DNA from: an uncultured Alcaligenaceae bacterium | Lineage (GTDB): Bacteria; Pseudomonadota; Gammaproteobacteria; Burkholderiales; Burkholderiaceae_B | Direction of reading: 5' to 3' | Assembly (NCBI GenBank): GCA_937897265.1 | Contig: CALCPT010000220.1 | Location: 1 to 12,405, forward strand | DNA: 12,405 nucleotides | In this document: in pieces, positions 6,885-12,405 of the stretch | How the letters are laid out: each line of letters starts with the position of its first letter | Position numbering within the stretch: position 1 is the stretch's first letter | Made by a program: the position numbers and the translations under genes | Notes under the pieces: model-generated | What the model saw: only the letters and a program-made list of their open reading frames with translations | Told to the model about the DNA's origin: nothing | The model's database searches: none

Positions 6885-7110
6885 GGTGCAAACCAGAGGC
6901 GTCTGGCGCAAGAGGTTCAGGACTTGACGAGTGATTGAACTTTCGGCGGTCTTTTTAACTGTAGGTCAAGATGAGCGGCCGTGAAGCGGTGGGTATGAGG
7001 GAGGCTCTGAGTGTGCTTTAGAGCCGCGAGCGGTCGGCTCAAGCGCGGTCGTGATTGTCGGGTGCAGTAAGCCGAGGCCGATAAGCTCTAATTCGAGAAT
7101 AGCTAATGAA

Positions 7111-7134
7111 ATCAAAGTGTTTAAAGTCTTTGAT
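7111..7134. promoter_or_regulatory. Operator-like palindrome upstream of gltL
   Basis: ATCAAAG (7111-7117) and CTTTGAT (7128-7134) are perfect inverted half-sites separated by 10 bp, with TTTAAA at the centre of the dyad. One half-site to the next is about 17 bp centre to centre, suitable for a dimeric regulator. It lies 63 bp before the gltL start, close to where the promoter should be. The cognate regulator is unknown and none is encoded in the window. Confidence 0.35.
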
Positions 7135-7197
7135 CCGTGTCACAATGATGGGGGTGGCAGGGCGGCTGTGACCCGAACATTAGTACTAGGAACCTTT

Positions 7198-7938
7198 ATG
7201 TCAGAACAAATGATTGCGATTGAAGATGTCTCAAAATGGTACGGCAGCTTTAATGTTTTAAAGCACTGCACCACACAGGTCAATCGCGGTGAGGTCGTAG
7301 TGGTTTGTGGGCCCTCGGGTTCAGGTAAATCGACCCTGATCAAATGCGTCAACGCGCTTGAGCCGTTTCAGCAGGGCAAGCTCACGATTAATGGTGTTGC
7401 CTTACACGATCCTAAAACCGATCTGCCTAAACTGCGCAGCCAGGTGGGCATGGTGTTTCAGCATTTCGAGTTGTTTCCTCACCTGAGCGTGACTGAAAAT
7501 CTGACCTTGGCGCAAATCAAAGTGTTGGGTCGCAGCCCCGCTGAGGCCTTAGAACGTGGTTTGAAGATGCTTGATCGAGTCGGCCTAACCGCACATAAAG
7601 ATAAGCATCCGGGTCAGTTGTCTGGTGGGCAGCAGCAACGCGTGGCGATCGCACGCGCGCTCAGTATGGATCCCGTCGTGATGTTGTTTGATGAGCCTAC
7701 CTCGGCGCTCGACCCTGAAATGGTCGGCGAAGTGTTGGATGTGATGGTCACCTTAGCCAAAGAGGGCATGACCATGATGGTAGTGACCCACGAAATGGGC
7801 TTTGCTCGAAAAGTGGCGCATCGTGTCATCTTTATGGACGAGGGTGAGATCGTTGAAGATGCCGCCAAAGAGGCTTTTTTCACCGAAGCAAAAAGCGAGC
7901 GTGCGAAGCAATTTTTATCGAAGATTTTGCAGCACTAA
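7198..7938 (+). CDS. gltL: Glutamate/aspartate ABC transporter ATP-binding protein GltL
   Basis: 246-residue ATPase of the polar amino-acid importer class, near the 241 of E. coli GltL. Motifs are complete: Walker [10 protein letters not shown] (38-46), Q-loop [10 protein letters not shown] (86-95, Gln88), signature LSGGQQQR (141-148), Walker B VVMLFDEP (160-167) and switch His198 in [14 protein letters not shown]. The stretch from [11 protein letters not shown] to the C-terminal KILQH is GltL-like. ATG 7198 is chosen because AGGA (7188-7191) lies 6 nt upstream and the protein then begins like the family ([12 protein letters not shown]). A GTG at 7051 would add 49 residues of unrelated sequence. 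It is expected to power GltJK, yet it stands apart from gltIJK with its own upstream region, so it needs its own promoter. Confidence 0.95.
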   Translation: MSEQMIAIEDVSKWYGSFNVLKHCTTQVNRGEVVVVCGPSGSGKSTLIKCVNALEPFQQGKLTINGVALHDPKTDLPKLRSQVGMVFQHFELFPHLSVTENLTLAQIKVLGRSPAEALERGLKMLDRVGLTAHKDKHPGQLSGGQQQRVAIARALSMDPVVMLFDEPTSALDPEMVGEVLDVMVTLAKEGMTMMVVTHEMGFARKVAHRVIFMDEGEIVEDAAKEAFFTEAKSERAKQFLSKILQH

Positions 7939-8010
7939 TAATTGTGGCGTCATGACCTTGTCATCAGTGTGTTGCATTCTGTTAGATACGTGATTTGAGG
8001 TAAACGCTAC

Positions 8011-8643
8011 ATGAAAGAGTATTACGCCGCACGTGCAAAAGAATACGATCAAATTTATGCCAAGCCCGAGCGGCAAACTGATTTACGGTTGATCGAGCAT
8101 TGGTTGCCTTCAAGATTCGAAGGTGCTCGGGTGCTTGAGATTGCGGCAGGGACTGGTTACTGGACTCAATTCATTGCACCAGTTGCCGCTAGCGTGTTGG
8201 GCTTAGATGCTTCAGCTGAAACATTACAAATCGCACAGAGCAGGCCAAATAATGCTCGTGCTCAATGGCTGGTCGGCGATGCTTATGCGTTGCCTGTCAC
8301 GCCCGAGCCTTACGATGCTGCCTTTGCAGGCTTTTGGTTTTCGCACGTGCCGCTTGCGCGTCAACAAGAGTTTTTGTTGGGCTTGAATAAAGCACTGAAG
8401 CCTGGTGCGCGCGTGGTGATGCTCGATAATTTATATGTTGAAGGAAACAGTACGCCGCTCACCGAGCCCGATTCAGAAGGCAACACCTATCAGATCCGAA
8501 GGCTGGCCGATGGCTCAAGCCATCGTGTGCTTAAAAATTATCCCAATGAGTTTGACCTCTGTGAGGTAGTCGCGCCTTTTGGTGAGAATGCAACGTACAC
8601 GACTTGGCAGTACTTCTGGGCGTTTGAATACACGCTGCGCTAA
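8011..8643 (+). CDS. Class I SAM-dependent methyltransferase (Methyltransf_11/25 type)
   Basis: 210-residue soluble enzyme. It opens with YYAARAKEYDQIY, the N-terminal helix typical of UbiE/small-molecule methyltransferases. Motif I is VLEIAAGTGYW (41-51), the acidic strand-2 end is GLDAS (64-68, Asp66), adenine contact is VGDAYALP (88-95, Asp90), and FAGFWFSHVP (105-114) is the post-II strand. The later LKPGARVVMLDN (129-140) is the usual post-motif III block. The substrate cannot be inferred: small molecules and quinones are typical of the family, but proteins are possible. It follows gltL by 72 bp on the same strand with GAGGT (7997-8001) 9 nt before ATG. It may be cotranscribed with gltL or have its own promoter, since TTGTCA at 7958-7963 resembles a -35 box. 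Confidence 0.85.
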   Translation: MKEYYAARAKEYDQIYAKPERQTDLRLIEHWLPSRFEGARVLEIAAGTGYWTQFIAPVAASVLGLDASAETLQIAQSRPNNARAQWLVGDAYALPVTPEPYDAAFAGFWFSHVPLARQQEFLLGLNKALKPGARVVMLDNLYVEGNSTPLTEPDSEGNTYQIRRLADGSSHRVLKNYPNEFDLCEVVAPFGENATYTTWQYFWAFEYTLR

Positions 8644-8695
8644 CGAATAGGCGTTGTGTTGCTCATCGAGTATTGCCCTCAAGTCTCCCTATTCG
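8644..8695. repeat. Inverted repeat after the methyltransferase gene, possible bidirectional terminator
   Basis: CGAATAGG (8644-8651) and CCTATTCG (8688-8695) are perfect 8-bp inverted repeats starting directly after the TAA stop (8641-8643), with a 36-nt loop. The genes on the two sides converge here (methyltransferase plus, TMEM43 minus), where a shared terminator would be expected. There is no T-run on either strand, so intrinsic termination is doubtful. Confidence 0.3.
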
Positions 8696-8741
8696 GCGAA
8701 TCAATGTGCGCTTCGCTCACCAACACGCGTTCTGGGTGACA

Positions 8742-9896
8742 CTAAGCGGCCGCCGTTACTTTTTTCTTGACGGCTAAGCTACGAATCAGCCACGTTGCTG
8801 CAATAGCTACAAGCAAGATGCCCCCGCCGATCAATGGTCGGCTCGCAATCCAGGCGATTGCGATGGTGACTAGCGTGATGGGTATTGCCAAGCCGAGCGC
8901 AACAAAGAAGGTGCCTGCGCCGACTAGACTCTGTAAGAAGGGCAAAAAGGCAACTAGCATGGAGAGTGGCCCCATAATAAGACTGAGACCAAACAACAAT
9001 AATAGAAAGCCAGCGATGCGACAGGCCCAGGTCATGAGCTTTTCAGACGAGGCTTGATCGGCGAACAGTTTTTGCGCGCTGACTACACCAGGCTCAATCA
9101 GTGCAATCTTGTAGTCATTTTTTGCATCATGATAAGTCGTGAGCGCGCCGTTAGTTTGTTGCGCAGCCATTGAATAGGTTTGTGCTTGAATTGCGCTGTA
9201 GGTCACACGCATATCGCCCACCGCGGGCTGGTCTGGATTGGCGCCCTTGTAAAACGAATTGCCCTGAATCACATATCCAGCTGGTGGGTTTTTCAGTGCT
9301 TGAATAGCCTCAAAATTATTCAAGTCTTGCAACAGGTTTTTGTCTAGGGTGAACACACCGATCTTGACCGGGCTGGCTTCAAAGGCTTGCGACCTCAAAG
9401 GCATAGGTGGATTTTGATGGCCCGCGGGGATTTTGAACTGTGCTGAGTTATGCAGGGTTTCAGACCAATCTAACACGTACGTGTAGGTCTTTTGTGTCGT
9501 TTGCGAACCACCAACGTTGTTGACCTTTGTTTCAGACTCTCGTTCAAGCCATTGGTACATCTCAACTTTGCGCTGCAAGCGCAATAGACCCGCAGCTGAG
9601 AGCCCGCTCCAATTGTCTTTAGCAGGTGTGACACCTGTCACGGTGCCCGCGAGATAAACCAATTTACCGTTGTTCTGCGGATTCAGAGATTCGGCATTGA
9701 TTTCGATTATTGAACTCAAGCCCCGTTTCAATCCCGCTGCAGCGGTCACCGCGCGACCCTCGTTCCAGGAGAGCAGCACAATCGCAATGGGCAATAAGAT
9801 GATGCCAATGAGTACACCCACCAAGCTTGAGCCAATACGGCTTAGCCAACTCGTGGTGGTGGTTTGGGTAACGCTATCAGTATTCAAGTCGGCCAT
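8742..9896 (-). CDS. TMEM43-family (LUMA-like) membrane protein
   Basis: 384 residues with the TMEM43 architecture. One N-terminal membrane helix (about 21-43) is followed by the family hallmark LLSWNEGRAV (41-50). A large extracytoplasmic-type domain spans about 60-285 and includes VGDMRVTYSAIQAQTYS (226-242). A cluster of three to four hydrophobic helices follows (about 292-316, 320-352, 356-372), with a basic tail AVKKKV. The length is close to human TMEM43 (400 residues), an inner-nuclear-membrane protein of unclear biochemical role. The function in bacteria is unknown. The ATG lies 14 nt after the stop of the DppF-like ATPase on the same strand, so it is probably the last gene of that operon. 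Its ribosome-binding site is weak, which fits translation by re-initiation. The family call is from recognisable motifs. Confidence 0.82.
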   Translation of the reverse strand: MADLNTDSVTQTTTTSWLSRIGSSLVGVLIGIILLPIAIVLLSWNEGRAVTAAAGLKRGLSSIIEINAESLNPQNNGKLVYLAGTVTGVTPAKDNWSGLSAAGLLRLQRKVEMYQWLERESETKVNNVGGSQTTQKTYTYVLDWSETLHNSAQFKIPAGHQNPPMPLRSQAFEASPVKIGVFTLDKNLLQDLNNFEAIQALKNPPAGYVIQGNSFYKGANPDQPAVGDMRVTYSAIQAQTYSMAAQQTNGALTTYHDAKNDYKIALIEPGVVSAQKLFADQASSEKLMTWACRIAGFLLLLFGLSLIMGPLSMLVAFLPFLQSLVGAGTFFVALGLAIPITLVTIAIAWIASRPLIGGGILLVAIAATWLIRSLAVKKKVTAAA

Positions 9897-9910
9897 ATGT
9901 ACTCAAAGGG

Positions 9911-10864
9911 TTATCTTGGATACAAATGACAAGCCACTTCACTGACCCCATTTTGTGCCAACTCAGGGCGCTTGGACGAACACTCGGCACTGGCCTGTGG
10001 GCAACGTGGGTGAAACGTGCAACCCGACGGGGGGTGTAAAGGATCAGGAAACGAGAGCCCAAGACCGAGGTCGGGTAGGCCCAAGCCTGGCTCTGGCGTA
10101 AGCACAGACGCGAGTAAAGCTTGCGTATAAGGGTGGCGAGGATGTTTAAAAAGTTCTGCTGTGGGGGCAAGCTCAACCACGCGACCTAGATACATGACCG
10201 CCACTTGCGTGGCGATATGCTCAACCACAGCTAAGTTGTGGCTGATAAACACGTAGGTCAGGTTAAATTCTTTGCGTAAGTCGAGCAACAGATTCAAGAT
10301 CTGCGCTTGCACTGAAACATCTAAGGCCGAGGTGGGCTCATCGCACACTACGATCTCGGGGTGCATCACTAAGGCGCGCGCGATCGCAACTCGTTGCCGT
10401 TGCCCACCAGATAATTGCCCAGGCGTGTTGTCGGCGTAGCGCGCCGGTAGGCCCACACGTTCAAGCATCTCAAGCGCCTTGTTACGACGTTCGGCTTTGC
10501 TACCGAGGCCTGCAACATCTAATGGAAACGCCACAATCGAAGCAATGCTGCGCCTTGGATTCAAAGACGAATACGGATCCTGAAAAATCGGCTGAACACG
10601 TTTCGCCAGCTCGCGTCGATCGATCTTACTTAGGTCTTGTCCGTCAAACGAGACACTACCCTGGCTAGGTGGGGTTAAGCCCAGCAGCATACGAGCGAGT
10701 GTTGATTTACCGCATCCCGACTCACCCACAATTCCTAAGACATCGCCTCGGTTCACTGTCAGGTTAATCCCGTTCACGGCGTGCAGGGTTTGATTGGGTT
10801 TGAACAAGCCTGCACGCACTTTGAAACTGCGTTGCAAATCGTGTGTTTGGATCAGCGCGCTCAT
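9911..10864 (-). CDS. DppF/OppF-like peptide-type ABC transporter ATPase
   Basis: 317-residue second ATPase of an oligopeptide/dipeptide-class importer. Motifs: Walker A GESGCGKST (47-55), Q-loop PIFQDPYSSLNPR (92-104, Gln95), signature LSGGQRQR (151-158), Walker [13 protein letters not shown] (171-182) and switch His209. The C-terminal extension typical of DppF/OppF (HPRHPYTQALLASV, about 241-254, then the cysteine-rich tail) is complete, with Cys282, Cys288, Cys295 and Cys312. The start ATG (10862-10864) overlaps the stop of the DppD-like gene by 4 bases (ATGA), so translation is coupled; the longer frame to 11077 lies inside that gene. Residues about 258-270 are a short Gly-Leu-rich insertion. 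It should pair with the DppD-like ATPase. The transported solute (dipeptide, oligopeptide, glutathione or other) is not determinable here. Confidence 0.92.
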   Translation of the reverse strand: MSALIQTHDLQRSFKVRAGLFKPNQTLHAVNGINLTVNRGDVLGIVGESGCGKSTLARMLLGLTPPSQGSVSFDGQDLSKIDRRELAKRVQPIFQDPYSSLNPRRSIASIVAFPLDVAGLGSKAERRNKALEMLERVGLPARYADNTPGQLSGGQRQRVAIARALVMHPEIVVCDEPTSALDVSVQAQILNLLLDLRKEFNLTYVFISHNLAVVEHIATQVAVMYLGRVVELAPTAELFKHPRHPYTQALLASVLTPEPGLGLPDLGLGLSFPDPLHPPSGCTFHPRCPQASAECSSKRPELAQNGVSEVACHLYPR

Positions 10865-11925
10865 GTTGGTTGTTCCTTGCTGGGCTCGAGCACACAGCGC
10901 CATTGATGCCCTTTTGAGGTCTGATGAACAGGGATGCTGCCCGCACACAAAGCCTGTACCGAGGCACAGCGGTCTTGGAAAGCGCAGCCCGCCATTTCGC
11001 CCAGCAAAGAGGGCACTACCCCCGGGATGGTGCCGAGTTTGCCGCCAGGGACTGTGCGCCCTGGGATCGGGATGCAACTAATCAACCCGCGGGTATAGGG
11101 ATGCTGGGGTGCGGAAAAAATTTCAGCGGCCGAGCCTTGCTCAACGACTTGCCCCGCATACATGACGGCAACGCGGTCTGCGATACGCGCGACAACCCCT
11201 AAATCGTGCGTGATCAAGACCATGGCAATGCCGAGCTCTTTTTGTAGATCAGCCAGCAAGCGCAGAATTTGCGCCTGAATGGTGACATCCAGCGCTGTAC
11301 TGGGTTCATCGGCAATCAACAGTTCAGGGTCGCACATCAACGACATGGCGATCATGACCCGTTGACGTAAGCCACCCGATAGCTGATGAGGATATTGTCC
11401 CAGTCGTTGCGCGGCAGAGGCGATGCCAACTTTTTCAAGCAGGCTCACCGCGCGTGCACGTGCGTCGGCTTCAGAGGCTTTGAGGTGATGGCGGTAGTGC
11501 TCAGTGAGTTGCTCGCCAATCGTGTAAGCCGGGTTGAGCGCTGTCATCGGCTCTTGAAAGATCATCGCCATCTTATGACCGCGCAAATCGTTGAGATGGC
11601 TTTTGCTGGCCTGGCTGATGTCTTCGCCTAAAAACTCAAAGCTCGTGCAGCGGCGCTTGGCAGACTTTGGCAACAAACCCATAATCGCCAATGAAGTCAT
11701 CGATTTGCCGCAACCTGATTCGCCGACGATACACAAGGTTTCGCCGCGCTTGACGTGCAGCGACACATCACGCACAACATGCAAGGTGCCGCGTGGCGTG
11801 GCAATATCCACGGTCAGGCCGGCGATATCAAGAACGTTCTTGGCTGTGGTCGTCGAAGCGTCCGAGCGCTCCTTGAGTGCAGGTGGGGGTGTCAATTGTG
11901 TATCAGTGTTGGGTTGGCTGGTCAT
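10861..11925 (-). CDS. DppD/OppD-like peptide-type ABC transporter ATPase
   Basis: 354-residue first ATPase of the peptide-type importer. After about 28 polar N-terminal residues (rich in Thr, Ser, Pro) come VLDIAGLTVD, Walker A GESGCGKS (68-75), Q-loop MIFQEPMTALNP (121-132, Gln124), signature LSGGLRQR (182-189), Walker B ELLIADEPSTALD (201-213) and switch His240. DEPSTALD instead of the usual DEPTTALD is a mild change. The oligopeptide C-terminal domain (HPYTRGLISCIP, 275-286) is followed by Cys314, Cys320, Cys327 and Cys344, with the same spacing as in its DppF-like partner. ATG 11925 lies 3 nt after the stop of the permease gene and the 3' end overlaps the next gene by 4 nt, so the three are one tight operon. 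Confidence 0.92.
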   Translation of the reverse strand: MTSQPNTDTQLTPPPALKERSDASTTTAKNVLDIAGLTVDIATPRGTLHVVRDVSLHVKRGETLCIVGESGCGKSMTSLAIMGLLPKSAKRRCTSFEFLGEDISQASKSHLNDLRGHKMAMIFQEPMTALNPAYTIGEQLTEHYRHHLKASEADARARAVSLLEKVGIASAAQRLGQYPHQLSGGLRQRVMIAMSLMCDPELLIADEPSTALDVTIQAQILRLLADLQKELGIAMVLITHDLGVVARIADRVAVMYAGQVVEQGSAAEIFSAPQHPYTRGLISCIPIPGRTVPGGKLGTIPGVVPSLLGEMAGCAFQDRCASVQALCAGSIPVHQTSKGHQWRCVLEPSKEQPT

Positions 11926-11928
11926 TGG

Positions 11929-12405
11929 CTAGCCCCGCTCTTGTGGCGTTAGCCATTGATGCAATCCATCGCCGGCAAGATTGATCGCAAAGATCAACAC
12001 TGCAAGCGCAGTGCCAGGGATGGCGATTAGCCAAAATGAAAAGAACATGTAGGACTTGGCTTCAGAAATCATTAAGCCCCATGATGGCAAGGGCGGTTGG
12101 ACACCTAGGCCTAAAAAGGACAATGCTGCTTCAAGCAAGATGGCACTAGCGGCCTCAAGGGTGGCAATCACAATCAGGTGAGGCAAAACGTTAGGCAACA
12201 CTTCAGTGAGCAGAATGCGCAGCGTAGAGGCGCCTGCTGATTGCGCTGCAGCGACGTATTCCATGGCGCGAACTTGTTGAGTGGCGCTGCGCATCACTAC
12301 GGCAAAGCGATCCCACTTCAGCAGGCCCAGAACCATGATGACGACCCAAAGTGAACCGCCCACTAAGGCTATGGTAGCAAGTGCCACTAGAATGACTGGC
12401 ATTGA
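11929..12405 (-). CDS. DppC-like peptide ABC transporter permease (5' end outside window)
   Basis: The final 158 residues of a DppC/OppC-class inner-membrane permease; the frame is open to the right edge, so the start is not in the window. An ATG at 12400-12402 is internal, since the sequence there (MPVILVALATIALVGG) is a mid-protein helix of the family. Visible motifs are the EAA loop EYVAAAQSAGAS...LPNVLPHL, the block LEAALSFLGLGVQPPLPSWGLMI, and the last helix (WLIAIPGTALAVLIFAINLAGDGL) ending in a short hydrophilic tail. All are hallmarks of the DppC type, not DppB. The stop TAG (11929-11931) is 3 nt before the DppD-like start. A DppB-like permease and a binding protein would be expected further right. 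Confidence 0.92.
   Translation of the reverse strand, partial: SMPVILVALATIALVGGSLWVVIMVLGLLKWDRFAVVMRSATQQVRAMEYVAAAQSAGASTLRILLTEVLPNVLPHLIVIATLEAASAILLEAALSFLGLGVQPPLPSWGLMISEAKSYMFFSFWLIAIPGTALAVLIFAINLAGDGLHQWLTPQERG

Larger units (their letters stand above)
6772..7197. other. Divergent intergenic region, 426 bp, no gene supported
   Basis: This stretch separates the divergently transcribed TPR-methyltransferase gene (left, minus) and gltL (right, plus). No reading frame in it has both a ribosome-binding site and protein-like composition. It holds a -10-like box on the minus strand (6879-6884), a GAGCCG/CGGCTC inverted repeat (7021-7026 with 7035-7040, 8-nt loop) and an operator-like palindrome (7111-7134). 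It should contain the promoters for both genes. Confidence 0.6.

Noticed and set aside
7021..7040. GAGCCG/CGGCTC hairpin in the divergent region as a terminator
   Set aside because: No gene on the plus strand ends upstream of it and no T-run follows; it is mentioned only in the intergenic description.
7051..7197. In-frame N-terminal extension of GltL from GTG 7051
   Set aside because: The 49 extra residues do not resemble the family, while ATG 7198 has a good AGGA ribosome-binding site and gives the normal GltL length.
10865..11077. Longer start for the DppF-like ATPase
   Set aside because: This stretch lies wholly inside the DppD-like gene in another frame. ATG 10864 with an ATGA stop/start overlap gives the family-typical N-terminus.
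1..12405. Mobile elements, CRISPR arrays, tRNA or rRNA genes
   Set aside because: No transposase or integrase, no regularly spaced repeats and no cloverleaf-like or rRNA-like sequence was recognised on either strand.

Overview
The window looks like a chromosomal piece of a betaproteobacterium, most likely Burkholderiales/Alcaligenaceae. The main clue is two tandem Bug-type (tripartite tricarboxylate transporter receptor) binding proteins, a family hugely expanded in Bordetella and its relatives. A GltIJKL-type glutamate/aspartate ABC transporter and Opp/Dpp ABC components fit the same assignment. This placement comes from gene content and family knowledge, not from a marker gene.

Layout. (1) 1-179: the 3' end of an unidentified plus-strand gene, followed by a strong intrinsic terminator (194-258). 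(2) 332-2345: two plus-strand Bug solute receptors with no membrane subunits beside them. (3) 2496-5049: plus-strand gltI-gltJ-gltK, a periplasmic Glu/Asp-binding protein and two permeases, with a large stem-loop between gltI and gltJ. (4) 5050-6771, minus strand: a 573-residue TPR protein fused to a methyltransferase that resembles eukaryotic PRMT7-type protein arginine methyltransferases. Its stop codon abuts the gltK stop with no base between. (5) 6772-7197: a 426-bp divergent intergenic region with an operator-like palindrome. (6) 7198-7938: plus-strand gltL, the ATPase of the same Glu/Asp transporter, separated from gltIJK by the inverted gene. (7) 8011-8643: plus-strand small SAM-dependent methyltransferase. 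(8) 8742-12405, minus strand: a tight operon read from right to left, coding for a DppC-like permease (cut by the window edge), a DppD-like ATPase, a DppF-like ATPase and a TMEM43-family membrane protein.

How the parts work together. GltI should capture glutamate/aspartate in the periplasm, GltJ and GltK form the membrane channel and GltL supplies ATP hydrolysis. The minus-strand ABC genes form the inner-membrane and ATPase part of a peptide-type importer whose binding protein and second permease lie beyond the right edge. The two Bug receptors are high-affinity carboxylate (or similar small-solute) binders that must use TctAB-type partners encoded elsewhere, or act as sensors. The most unusual item is the TPR-PRMT-like protein lying inside the glt locus. 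Second come the bacterial TMEM43 homologue at the end of the dpp-type operon and the RNA-structure candidates at 183-258 and 3415-3518. No tRNA, rRNA, CRISPR array, insertion sequence or phage gene was seen.
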